DNA from: Dichetophora obliterata
Taxonomy: Eukaryota; Arthropoda; Insecta; Diptera; Sciomyzidae
Direction: 5' to 3'
Length of the DNA: 64,000 nucleotides
Assembly (NCBI GenBank): GCA_963920525.1
Contig: OY986439.1
Coordinates: 50,781,482 to 50,845,481 of the forward strand
Made by a program: the position numbers and the translations under genes. The notes beneath the pieces were generated by a model. The model was given only the letters and a program-made list of their open reading frames with translations. It was not told where the DNA came from and did not search any database. The first letter of the stretch is position 1; each line of letters begins with the position of its first letter. Positions 1 to 13,600 of this stretch are shown in pieces.

Positions 1-1047
1 GTGCTGCTGACTGCAATTTTCGCAGCTCTGTTTATTACATTGACAGAGGAATGAAAACGAATTTCAAGTGTTTCAAATAGCTTTCTTAGACCATATAAAA
101 TGGAATCAATAATTGCTAAAAACACGTTGGCTCCATAATATTTTTCCATATCAGACTCAATTTTCATTCATCGGTTACAAGTTAATTTGAAGGAATTCCT
201 ATAACATTTTTGTTTAATTTTTTTATGATATTCTTAATTTGGGGGCCCCCTTCAGATGCGGGACCTGGGGCTTAAGCCCCTTCTTCCCCTCCCTCTGATA
301 GGGCCTGCCCATGACATCAACACGTAAAAAGCGTCAGTTCGATCAATGTAAATGGGTATTGTAGAGAGACAAGTTCAAAAGTATTTAAAAGTAAGTCCAA
401 TTTTCTGCACGGATATAATTATTTTACGCGTGCGCTGGTATTGTATAATGGTTTGGCATGGTATTATGATAAGATGATACCATATGGTATAATATGGTTG
501 TATGATGAATATGGCATTATGGTAGGGCATAATGACTACTTTAGAACTATTGTGTACAGTCTTATATGATAGTGATATATAGAGTTAATAGTGAATTTCC
601 AAAGAAAGTACTATTTTCTTTAAAATAACTAATATCAACGAAAAACTCCTTGCAAAGTATGCCAGCCACTAATCTATAAAATATGAATTCTGTTCCTTCA
701 GTTGTCACTGAGTTATAAGCAAAAAATGTAGATGCAATTCGCTTAGAGTGTCTTTGAAGTGTTAAAATACCACATGCACATATTTGCTTTCTTTGCTTTT
801 TTGTATAAATCATAACGCTGCTGTTTGCAAACAACTCGTGTAACACAAAAAAAATAAAAAAATTAACAAAACAAAAACTAACAGAAAATAAAAACATTCG
901 ACACATATCTTTCAGATTATTCCATGCATGTTGAAATTTTAACTTTATATGGTCAAGGTTTTGCTAAGCCCAATAAAACTATAGAACTCATATGAGTTGT
1001 GTTCATTTAAGCGTGCGGTAGTTTCCAGTGATACGAACGTTTTTAAA
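1..1047. other. 5' flank of FAR-A, no gene recognised
   Basis: No convincing coding region is seen here. A 114-codon open frame on the minus strand (562-906) is hydrophobic and phenylalanine-rich, as expected from translating AT-rich DNA, and I recognise no domain in it. Bases 240-305 form a short G/C-rich island in otherwise AT-rich sequence that looks like a repeat fragment. Bases 425-530 are rich in short TATGGTA-like words. The stretch just before 1048 must contain the promoter and 5' UTR of FAR-A, but I see no core element I would defend. Confidence 0.4.
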
Positions 1048-1682
1048 ATGATACCAAAATTCTATAAGGATTGTGAAATTTTTATAACTGGAGGCTCTGG
1101 TGTGTATAAAGTAAAACTCAAAACATGTTTTGATTTATGACTAACTGTGTTATTTACTGTGATTTTAATGCATTATTGTGGTAATTTTAAGGCGTGGTCG
1201 GCAAGTCTACTATCGATAAATTACTACGCTCCTGTGATGTGAAAATAATCTACATACTGCTGCGAGGCAAAAAGGAGCAAAGTGTTGAGGAGCGTTTGGA
1301 CAAGCTGAAAAAATCAAAAGTGTGCAATTTTCGCTAGAACCTACTAAATTGTGTATAAATATAATCAAAATTCTAGATTTTTCGTGTGCTTCGAACCCAA
1401 AAACCCAATGAGCTCAATAAGCTTAAGGCTATACCAGGTGATGCAGCTCTACCGAAACTGGGCATTACAGAGCACTATGCCAAAATGATGGAAAATGTTT
1501 CAATTGTCTTTCATTGTGCGGCAACGGTGCGTTTTGATGAAGATATTCGCGTAGCAATAAAACTGAATGTCGGTGGCACCTGGGAGGCTTTAAAGCTTGC
1601 AGAATCCTTGAGTAAACTAAAGATTTTCATGCATTGCTCGACATTCTTCAGCAATCCTTATCTCAAACGGGTGACAGCCAAG
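1048..1682 (+). CDS. FAR-A exons 1-3: NADPH-binding Rossmann domain
   Basis: Exon 1 (1048-1099) ends in phase 1 inside the glycine motif. Together with exon 2 (1192-1319) it gives TGGSGVVG, a TGxxGxxG dinucleotide-binding loop; many FARs have TGATGF here, so this is a variant shared with FAR-B. Exon 2 also has the strand IIYILLRGKK, whose arginine normally contacts the NADPH phosphate. Exon 3 (1377-1682) carries the NAD_binding_4 core: the family motif HCAATVRF, the LNVGGTWEALKLAE helix, and HCSTFFSNPY near the active site. FAR-B has HVST here, so FAR-A carries a Val-to-Cys change in that loop. Exon 3 ends at AAG/GTGATT. Confidence 0.92.
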
Positions 1683-4600
1683 GTGATTTATGTTCCTTTG
1701 CCTATTTACATTCTGTCAAAAGAGTACCGGGATTTGGTTAACAAAACACAAACAAATTTATTTTTTATCCAAATTCATTGTATCGCCTTTAAAGTGGGCC
1801 CCTTTCGAAAGCCAGCGAATGTTTCAACTAGCAAAACATTTTTTTTTTAATTTTCTGGAATCAACTACAGTTCTCACGGCAAATTCACTTTTGTTAAGAC
1901 AATCAGATAGCAATCAAAAGTTCTGTGCTACCTCGAGTATACCTTTGGGTTCGAATATCCTTCACACAGGACCTTGCGGGTAAAAATCGAGAGTGTCATC
2001 GTGTTTGCGAAAATATTGTAAGTAAAAGTTTTTATTTACTTTTGCTTTTTGCAAGTATTTTGAGATCGTGATTTTTTACTGTTTTTCTTAAAAAAGAACT
2101 TTGTCCTTGCGGAAGAGGAAGACATCCTTACTTTTTTCTAAAACCTTTTTTTGGGAGATCTTGACCGTCCAATAAAATTTTTGAGATCTCTTAGCATACG
2201 ATCTAAATTTTTCGATACGCCCTAGCGCACAGTGTTTTCTTTTTGCCATAAATAGGAAAAAATCAATTTCTAAAAAAGGTTTTTTTCTGATAGAACAAAC
2301 TTTAACTAAGAAGAAGTTCAAAGGGTTTTTACATTTTTTATTTCGTTTGGTTACATGGAAAGTGAAATGTACTGATAGTTTAGCACAAAAAAAAAGACAG
2401 TATCTATAGTATCGTCAGTATAGACGTAGAATTCCTTTTTATACAGCAATAGAGTAAAGTTCTGGTTTTTTCATTTATTTTTTTCAAAACAATTTTAAAG
2501 CATTTCATCTTCTAAATGAAAATTATTAAAAAAAAATTGTTGTTGCTGTTGCCTTCTTCAAACTGACTTGATCTAAAAAGCTCACAATTAAATTCTTATA
2601 AAAATTTGTTTTGTTTTATAAAAAGTTTTTGTTTGATATTTTTAGTGATGAATTTGTTGTTTTTTTTTCATTTTTTATGTTGCTTAAAACTAAACATAAT
2701 TTAAACTTATGTTTAGTAAGTGGAAATAAATATCGGAAAAATTTGAGTTATTAATTTTTTCTGTAGTAAAGAGCATATACATTAGGGCGGGTCGATTTAT
2801 TTTTCGACAATTTCCCTATGATTTCCGTATTCTATGGGTTATTCCATGAAAATTTGCCAAAGGAACCATACCTCTATCGTTAAAATCGAGTCCCCTACTT
2901 TTTGTTGGTAGATTTTTTCCCAAATTGACGTTCGTATGAAATATTACCTACACGTTCACATCCATAACTCAAAAACTATCGATCGGGTTTAGTCGCCAGT
3001 AGGCGCGTTGGGAAGGTGAGCTCATTTTGATCAATTTACATTGACAACCAACATTGGTCCAACGGTTCAAAAGTTACGGGCATTTTTGTCCAAATTTTGG
3101 AGCATTTTTCCATTTTTTTCATGATTTTGTCCAAGAATATTACTTTCATGGCCATTTTTTGGCTCAATTTTTTTGACTTACGAAGCTATTCAAGATAATC
3201 CATATTTTGCACACTCAGAAAATATCTTGCTATCTATGTTGTTTGATGAAAGAATGGAAAAACGAAACATTGCTATAAAGAAGATTTTACATTACCGAAG
3301 AGATATTGTCGACACAACGGAACTTAGAGTTTATAAAAAATCTCTTATAAACTTTAATTGTACGGAATATACAAATATGATTGATTTAAATGACGATACC
3401 ATTTTATTCGAACCACCGTTTACGCAAAGTTATTCGTATGAACATTTGGAGGGATATTTAAATTACGAAGTGCCACCGTTCGATGATCCACAAATTCCTT
3501 TACACATTCAAGGAACGGAAAGACATGTCCAATTGCTGGCTGCCACTGCTAAATGAGTTGCAGGAAAGAATGTAGAAGGCGCTATGGCGACGACATTAGA
3601 GAGCCGTACGAAAACACTAAGACTTGAAAGCAAACAAGACTTTCAGAAAAAATAATGTTTTTTTCACATTTTGTCTTTTACTACACTCAAATTGAATATT
3701 TTTTTTGATAATAGGTTGATAGATACTTTATTATCTCTTATTTTAATTTGAATTTTTGTTGAAAAAAAATAAAAAGGGAAAAAAATCAAAAAGTTGGTTT
3801 TATGTGTTATTTTGTTTTAGCAATATCGCATGAATTAATCAACCGAATTCGATAAATTTGGGCTTAAACTTTTCGTTTTGAATTGTAAATTGAATTAAAT
3901 AATGGATTGAGCCAAAAAAATGGCCATGAAAGTAATATTCTTGGACAAAATCATGAAAAAAATGGAAAAATGGTCCAAAATTTGGACAAAAATGCCCGTA
4001 ACTTTTGAACTTTTTACCAACAAAAAGTAGGGGACTCGATTTTAACGATAGAGGTATGGTTCCTTCGACAAATTTTCATGGAATAACCCATAGAATACGG
4101 AAATCATAGGGAAATTGGTGAATTTTTTCACTCCCTACAAATCGACCCGCCCTAATATACATATATGTATATTTTAAAAGTAATTTAATATTAAAATTTT
4201 ATTATGATAAATAATAAATAATTCGAATTTATTATGGTATTTAAAAAATAAATGGAGTTTTCAAAGCACAGCGCATGCTTAGTAACGCATGCGCAAACCT
4301 GCGTAGTAGTAAAACATACTGGCTCTGTAGCTATACGCATATGTATTCTCTATTGTATCAGAGCTGGGGGATAAGTATTACTTGTGTAATTGATTGCGGT
4401 AAGAATTACGATTATTTTAATCCCAATTTCAAAATTTTTTAATTTAGGATTGCGGCAAATCTTTCATCGAAAGATCTTAGATTACGATTGCAGCAATCGT
4501 AATTTTGAAAGATTCCGTGAAGGATTCCGTTAATTGTAATTTTGTGTTTTCTTTGATAAGGATTCCAGTAATCGAATATAAGGATTACTTTTACTAACTA

Positions 4601-7600
4601 TTAGTGAAAAGCACTGCTACTTACAATAAAGTGTATTGCAATGAACTGAAGTTTACCATCAATGTCAACATATCTACCATCATTAAAAATCTTCAATATT
4701 AACAAAATTCATGTATTTACAATGTAACAAAGACCCGAAAAAAATAAGAGTGTCTATTGGTAATCGATTACTGTAATCCTTATAAAAGAAAATAAGAATT
4801 TACAACTAACGTAACGTAATGACAAGATCCCAGCGGTTGCGCAGCTTTAGAGGGGATGAACCGAATTGGCGGCGTAAAATATACAGCACTTTGCATGCTA
4901 TATTTTCTGTTTGCCTGCTAGCAAGATCTCAAGTGGAGGGAGGCATTAAAAGAGACTTCAGAGCTAACTGCTGAAATAAAATGAAATTTCAATTTTTTAT
5001 ATTTGTATTTTGTTTGACTGTCGTGAAGTCTCTTTTAATGCCTCCACTTTAGATCTTGCTAGCAGGCAAACAGAAAAAATAGCAAGCAAAGTGCTATTTA
5101 TTTTTCGCCGCCAATTCGGTTCATCCCCTCTAACGCTGCGCAATCGCTGTGATCATGTCATTCTCTCTGCGTTTTTGTTGTAGATTTGCTTGGTAATTGT
5201 TGTTGTGCAGTTAGCTTTAATTTTTTTGTAGATGTTATTTGGTAGCTACAGTCGGCATATGACAATCGAAGTATTTTTATAACACTTTATATATATATGT
5301 ACATAAAAACACTTACACAAAAAACCTGCAAAATAAATTTATATTTACAGTTGTAATTGAATTACTACAGTCTGTTTATCATAAGCGTTCTATTTCTTAC
5401 CGCCTAATGTTGTAAATCGAAAACGCAAACAAACGAAAAGTAAGAAACGAGAAGCAACACCTTTTTTTATACAAAATTCTATTGCTTCTCGTGTCTTGCT
5501 TGTTGTTGGTTTGTGTTTTCAATTTACAACACTAGGCGGTTAATCTGTCTACGTACATTTATTATATTAAATTATATATAATTTATGTACTATATCTATT
5601 TCTTATACATTCTTATTTAAATACACAACTCAAACTATATATAGCGTGCATGTATATTGTGTTATTATATAAAAAGATATAAAAAAGATTTAAATTTTTA
5701 AATTAATTCAATAATGAAATAATATAAAAAATTTATATGAATTATATGTATATATTTTTGATATGGTAGTAAATTGTACATTTAGTTAATAGAAATAGTT
5801 TCAGCCATTTATACAACATTTCAAAAATTGATTTAAACTCTTATCTAAAATAAATCAGTTGTCATATCCCGACTGTAGCTAAAAAAGTAAAAAAAAAATA
5901 TTCCAGCTAACTGTACAACAACAATTACATTTCAAATCTACATCAACAACGCAGTGAGAATGGAAAGGTTCACAGAGGTTGCGCAACGTTAGAGAGGATG
6001 AACGAATCGGCGTCAGAAAATAAACCGCATTTTGCTTGCTATGCTTTCTGTTTGCCTGGCAGCAAAATCTCAAGTGGTGGAATGGCAAAATTAGACAAGG
6101 TACTGTTAAAGCGGAAAGCCGGTGACCAAAACTGTCAAAACGAAGTTGACATTTCATACAAAATATGCAACCAATGAGAATGCAATATGAAAGCAAAAAT
6201 TGGCCAAAATACCAAAATGGCTAAGTTTGACAGTTATGGTCACTAATAAAGAGAACACATTCAGCCCTAACACTACCTTGTCTAGTTGTACTATGAGTGG
6301 TGGCATCAAAAGGGACTTCACGGCCAGTCAAACAAAAACCAAATATCAAAAATTTTAAATTTATTTTATTTTAACCTCAAATAATGAGGAATATTACTTC
6401 AAAAAATTATTTTGTTCTTAGTTTAGTTAAGCCATTGAAAGGGTTAAGAGGTATAAATTTAAAAAAAAATGATGTAAAGCAATTCCATTTTAAACGTATC
6501 GGCCTTACGGAATGACCATATCTGATTTGGGACAAATTTTTTATGAAGCATCACTGATGGAAATAAAAAACTTAATTAATAGGAAAAAAAGTTTGGCATG
6601 ATTTTTAGCGAATTTACGGGGTGCACAAAATTGACAATTATGCTTGGGGGCTCCATCCCTTGTTGTAAGGCAATTGCTTTTTGAAGTAGGGGTTCGAAGA
6701 ACACCATTTATATATTAAAAATAAATAATTTTTTCTTTATGCTTTTCAACAATATAACTTTAGGCAAGCCGTTTTAAATCATTTTGCTTGATTGCAGTTA
6801 TCTTTATATAAAATAAAATAACCAGATTTCTATTTCTAGCTCAGTATTAAAATTTGATGATCTATTTCTTGCTATAATTCTTACTATATTTCTTGCTATT
6901 TCTTACTATCTTCTTATTATACTGATATTATTAAATAATAATTTTTCTAAATTTTTTTTTTAACTGTGCTAAAATTTTTTTTTAATGACGAACCCGCGGA
7001 TCCTGAGTCATTGCTCTTTTTTTTAACTTTATGAAAAATGTAATTGTTATGAATAAGTATGATTAATAAATAGTAATAATTATAATAAATCCATTAATAA
7101 AATTTATTGACTATTTTATAATGTCATAATCGTTGAATCTGAATATAATATTATTGTTAGTTTACTACCTTTGTATTTTAAAAGAACATGTTCTTATAAT
7201 ACTAATATTTTACTGAATATCAAATAAATATAATAAAATAAATAAAAATAAAAACTAGAATGGGCATTCAATGAGCTCATGAGATATGGTAATTTTTACA
7301 TTTACACAAAAATTTAAATGAAAAAATTTATACCTAATATTTTCGATATGTTCGAAATGGAATTGCTGTATGTATTTTTTTTATTTCACTTCAGCACTTA
7401 ACAACTTATCGTACTCGGTTTTCAACTTGTTTGCTTTTACTTTGCTTAATCCAACGTTTTTCATTAGTTCAAATAATTGTTGGTTTTATACTTCTCTTCG
7501 TTTTATGAATGAAAAATCATGTCTTTGTAAAAAAAGTATCATAATTAGGTTGTTCGAATAATCGCCCAAGTTACAATCGCCCAAGCCCAAAAATGCACAC

Positions 7601-10600
7601 TCACCCAAAAAAATTAGGCGTTTGTTCATAATGTGCAATCGCCCAAAACTGCGAACATTCGCCCAAATCGTGAAATGAAGAATCGCCTAAAAAAATTTGG
7701 GCATTTGTTCATAATGTACAATCACCCAGAAAATATTCATTATTTAAAATTTGAGCGTTTATTCATTATGAACGGGTATGGGCACCACTACATTTAAAGT
7801 TTTACTTTGTTTCGTTCTCTTTGCACTGAAAAAAAATTTATACGCAAATCCAATATATAAAAATTAATTTTTGTGTGTTCGTTTTTATGCGCTGCAATAC
7901 CGTTCATTCGATTGTGATAACACTTTATCAACTTGTTGCTATTGTGCGAACAATATAGGCATAGTTAAAATTTACCACACCCTCTTTTATAGCCCAAAAA
8001 TAAATAAAAAAATTGCGATATCGAATAGCTTTGCAGTCGCACAGCCTCGAAATTCGGTAATCGACCATAATTTACTCGTGCTGTTTTACTGATAACATTT
8101 TATGGGCGTTGCGGGTGTGGCAAAAACGCGCCAAATTTCAGCTAATTTAAAATAAAAAAATAAAAACTGATCTTTTTTTGTTTAATTGATCACAATTAGC
8201 ACAAACTTGCGGCAAATTATATACATATGAGTTGTGTGTCGGCAAAAGGGATAAAATAAATAGTCGAACAAGGCAGAAGGACGGAACAATTGATGCTTAT
8301 CATGAAGCTGAAATAATTTAATGAGAAAAATGAACCAGCTAAGGAGTTAAGGTTTTAAATTATTTTAAATCAGGCTATTTCAATTAAGGTTTTGAAAACA
8401 TTATAAGCTCTTCAAAATCTATTTCTCTTTTTGATGTCTTAATTCTTAAAAGATTTTCAAGGCGACGATCAGTCAATAGATGCCTATATTTGTTTTTAAT
8501 AAAAACCATATCGGAAAAAGCGGACTCACAGCCATATGTTGTACCAAATATTGAAAAAAGATCATAAATTTTGGTTTTTAGCATGGGATATTTATTTTTG
8601 TCGATTTGACGCCAAAAATCAGTGCCTTGCTCAAGAGGAAGTAATGCATCTTTTTGAAGAAGTTCCAAATCGAGTTGAGCTTTTTTATCTTCAAAATTTA
8701 AATTGCAAAGGAGAGGATTTTTGAAAAGCTGAATCGAGTCCTGAATTATTTCGAAATCTTTAAAAGATGTTTCCATTTTGAAAATCAAATCTCCAAACAA
8801 TGAGTAAAATTTTGGTAAATCATCCAGCATATTATTTTGCTTGCACACTTCGTCTGTCTTTGGAAAATTGGTCAAATTGTTTGCCCTAAATTTCAGCTGG
8901 AGATTGATTATTCGGTTTTTAAAGCACTCTATTGACATTAATAAATGGAAAACAAATTTTTGTCTCCCCTGCTAGCTTACACTTAGTTGGTGAAGATAAC
9001 GAATTATGTCACTGAAAAATGCTTAATTTAACAGACACGTTTTGTCAGTCAGATTCGGTATAAGTAGATCGGTTTTGTTTTGTTGCATTGGCTTTAAAAA
9101 AGTTTACTAAATCATTTCTGAGGCTGTAAAATCTGTCGAGACACATTCCCTTGCTAAGCCATCTTACTTCTGTATATTACAATATATCACTATATTCGGC
9201 ATCAATTTCTTCCAGGAATACCTGAAATTGACGGTGCTTTAAAGCTTTGTGGCCACGTCTTATTGTTTTTATTGTTTGCACAATTACGCTCATTGTGTCC
9301 TCTATTTTAAGCGACTTTGCTATTAAATTTTCTTGTTGCAGTATGCAATGGAAAGTGGGAACGTTAATGTTATTTTTACGTAACTGACCTACGAAGCTTT
9401 TTTTGCACCCAAACCATGACTTTGGCACCGTCGGTACATATAGATGACAATTTGTCTTTATTAGCAAATGAAAAAAGCTTTTCGTTTACAACGTTATAAA
9501 GGTCTTCCCCTCTTACGTTACTTTACATTGCAATTAAAGATAACATGCCTTTTGTTACCTCAAAATTGGCATCTACCGATCTATAGTACAATATTAACTG
9601 GGTAGTGTCATTTATATCGGTGCTTTCATCCAAAGATAGAGCATAGGCTTCAGAGTTTAAAATTGTCTGCTTTGTTTTAAGAAAGAGAAAAGATGCTGCT
9701 TCTTCAGTTCGCCTTGTGATTGTTCTGCGCGACAAGGGAATACTTTTAATGATCTCCCTCATTTCCTTCCCTTTTTGTCCAAAGCAGTTTAATATATCGA
9801 CGCTCACTTCTTTTTAAAAGCTTCCATCATCGAAAGGACGACCTTTTTTTGCTAAAGCTATGCTTGCTAATAATCGAATAATCTTCAACTTCCTCCTCCA
9901 TAAAAGAATCCTTAACTTCTTTTTGCTTTTCTAAAAATGCAAGTTTCAGTTCATAAAGCTTCAAAAATCTCTGTTCAGCTTTGCATTCTTGAAACTCTCT
10001 ATGACAATTTAAGTAATGTCTTTCAAAATTTGATCTCCTTACGCTATTAAAGACTTTAAAACAAATTATGAACTCTGCCTTATTCAGTGCATTTAAACAA
10101 AAAAAAAAATCATTTTCATATTCTGCTTTAAACATTTTTTATTTTTGAATATACCTAATAATAAATAAATAAAAATATAAAAAAGTTTAATAATACACCT
10201 AATATAGAAAGAATAAAAAGTATAAAAAATTAATAAAAATGTGAGGAAAACCTTAACCTATGCTTTTTAACCTTAAAGCCAGTTAAAAATTAATTTTCCC
10301 TTTTATTAAAAAAATTAGTTTAAATAATTATGTTTAATTTAATGAAAAATGTGCTCAGTTTGCAGAACACGTTATAAAACTTCTTCAAATTTCGTTTAAC
10401 ATATAACATGTAAAGCATATGTTTTTAGCGTGTAGCTTTTTGATTTTTTCCGATATTCTCTTTTGGCTTCGTCCGACGCAGGTAATATCTCATTGCAGTC
10501 TTGTTTAACACTGAACTGATTTTTATTTCTTTGCTTTGTTGTTGCGTTTTGTGTCGTTACGTTAGCGTTTGCTCTTAATGCTCCGTAGTCTGCTCCGTGC

Positions 10601-13600
10601 CCATAGCCGATTATAAACAATCGTACACAAAAAAAAATAAAACGAACAATCGCCCAAACCCAAAACGAACAATCACCTAAAATTTTTTTTGGGCAATTGT
10701 TCATCCTTCAAAATTTGGGCGAGCATTTATTATGAACAATCGCCCAAGCTCAAAATGAACAATCGCCCAAAAATTTTAGCGTTTCTTTTTGGGCGATTAT
10801 TTATTTCACAATTTGGGCCATTGTAAATTGGGCGAAAATTCGCATAGGTTAATACGGCAAATTGTGAAATAAAGAATCGCCCAAAAAATTGGGGCGTTTG
10901 TTCATTATATACAATCGCCCAAAAAAGTGATGAACAATCGCCCAAGTACTTTAAGAGTTATCGATGAACATTAGGGCGGGTCGATTTGTAGGGAGTGAAA
11001 AAATTCACCAATTTCCCCATGATTTCCGTATTCTACGGGTTATTCTATGAAAATTTGCCGAAGGAACCATACCTCTATCGTTAAAATCGAGTCCCCTACT
11101 TTTTGTTGGTAGATTTTTTCCCAACATTGGTCCAACGGTTCAAAAGTTACGCGAATTTTTGTCCAAATTTTGGAGCATTTTTCCATTTTTTTCATGATTT
11201 TGCCCAAGAATATTACTTTCATGGCCATTTCCATGGCCAAGAAAAAATAGTAGGGGACTCGATTTTAACGATAGAGGTATGGTTCCTTTGGCAAATTTTC
11301 ATGGAATAACCCATAGAATACGGAAATCATAGGGAAATTGTCGAAAAATAAATCGACCCGCCCTAATGTACATACATTAAAAAAAAAAGAAACCAACCAA
11401 CTTGGGAACCTCCTCCTTTTTGAGTCGGTTAAAAAAAAAGCAAAACATGCAAAAAAGTATTTGTAGTACTGCTTTTTATAAATTACTTTTTATAAGTTAC
11501 TTTTTATAAAATTGGTGTATCAATGCAATAACACAGTTTATTGTTTTGACTCAATAACATAACGCAACCCTGCGTCAAATTGGCGACAAAAATAATTTTG
11601 GCAATCCCTTAAAGCGGGCTTTTTAAGTATCAATTTCCAGTACTATTTTGACAAAATGTTCACTTAAGTTGAAATACGTTTAAATTATTATTAGTTAGAA
11701 GTAGTATTATTTTAAATATTATTGCTGACTTACTCATATTTTCAGCTTTATCCATCGCCTATGGATTGGAAGATCTGTTTGGACTTGGTGCACGATGACA
11801 GTAAGCAAGATCTGCTGGATACGATAACTAAAAAGTATATATTCATCATTATAGTAGTAGTTGGCAATAATTGCTTGTATATATTTGTCATTGTTAGAAT
11901 TATAGTTGGCTTCCCGAACACTTACTGCTTCACTAAGAATTTGGCCGAGAGTCTGGTCAATAGTTTTCACAATCGGCTACCTGTGGCTATATACAGACCC
12001 TCAATAGGTGGCTTAAGTGATATAAGAGGCAAGGAATTCGATATAATTATAACTTATTTGCAGTGATTCTTGCATTAAGAGAACCGGAGCCAGGATTTCC
12101 GCCATCACTGGTGGGCGCCATGGGTATGTTTGCTTTGAGTGGAGCAGGCATATTGAAAACTGTCTATATGAAGGAAGATATAGCCTTAGATATGACACCG
12201 CTGGACATGAGCGCAAATCTGATGATTATCAATGCATTCTTGGCAGCTAAGCAGTATGAATCAGGGTAATATTTATACACTTTATATGTACGCATATAGC
12301 AGTAGTGCCAAAATTATCGATTGCCACAAATAGGGTGGTCAAGCAGCATAAACCAGGGTGATATAAGCAAACTTTATACACTAAGGGAAAATTATATACT
12401 CGTAGTTAGTACAGAGACGTCTACATGGTTCGAAATTCAGATATAAAATTTAAACCCGAAATTTTTAAGGTTGAATCAAAACTTTTGACAGTAGATACAA
12501 AAATTTTTTAACTTAAAGTTAAAATAATTAAAATGTTTCAAGGTTTTTTAAAAAAAAAAACTAAAAATTATGTACACATTAAATGCTTTTATTGAAATTT
12601 TGAATAAAAAAATTTGAATGATATACAATATTTAAAAACAGCTGAGATATTTACATCGAAAATCAAGACTTTGATTTTCATGTCTTTTTTTCTTATTCTT
12701 AGGTAAAGATGTTTTATGAAAAAGTCGTTGTACTAAGGATTTCTACATCTTTGAAAATACAGTGGTTGGCCAGTTTATTAGGAACATAACTCATATTTAA
12801 GCTTTTTGTAGTTTAACTACATTTGTCAAACAAATAATTGGTTGTGGGTCTCAAAGTTATGTTTTATTTCCAATAATGTTACATTATACTATAAAAGTTT
12901 ATTTATTTGTAAATGAGTTCTCGAAAACAATCCGTGAGATTTCGATGAAAATTTCCATATAAGAGCTTACGGTGCCGAAAAGTTGATCAAACTAGGACTC
13001 ATTTCTCAGAAAAATTCGGTTTTTCCATGTTTTCATGCACAAACGTCTGTGGATATAACGTAGAGAAAGGGAGAGAGAAACGATTATTCGAATACTTTTT
13101 TTTATAAATTTTATTAACAGTTTTCAATAAAGATGTATCTGGTGAAATAGCTCATCAAGAGTATAATAAGGGTTCTCGTCTAAGCATGTAAACATGTATG
13201 GCATTTAAACTTTTGATGAGCGATAAAGTGTAAATAGCGTAATTGTCGACAAAATGGCGGCTGCAGCTACAACAACATTATAACTTTTTTAAATTTTCAA
13301 CCTTTTAAAAACCTTCATTAACATAGAAAAATAAATAAAACGTGTTCATATTTACTGCAACTACTTTAAATATGTAATGATTAGCGCCAAAGGCAACCCT
13401 CATCCACACACGTAGATTTACATGCTAGTTTACACAAAATAGGCACGGAAATGATGTAAACTCACGCCATACAAATTTTGACAGATAGTTTATGCTCATG
13501 TAATTTTACAAGGTTTACAATGTTTACAGGTCAGTTACATGCTTAAATGAGAACCCTTAATCTATATATATAAAATAGGATGTGTGTATGTATGTAACGT

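Larger units (their letters stand above)
1683..11745 (+). other. FAR-A intron 3, transposon-filled (10.1 kb)
   Basis: The intron runs from a GTGATT donor to a TTTTCAG acceptor. It holds a foldback-family fragment, the TAGGGCGGG transposon and its MITE, two palindromic MITE groups, a decayed hAT and assorted AT-rich repeats, listed separately. Bases 6700-7560 are AT-rich with no recognisable element. The same intron position is also enlarged in FAR-B. Confidence 0.85.

Noticed and set aside
562..906. A 114-codon minus-strand frame upstream of FAR-A
   Set aside because: Phenylalanine- and isoleucine-rich composition typical of translated AT-rich non-coding DNA, with no domain, no splice context and no paralogue near FAR-B.
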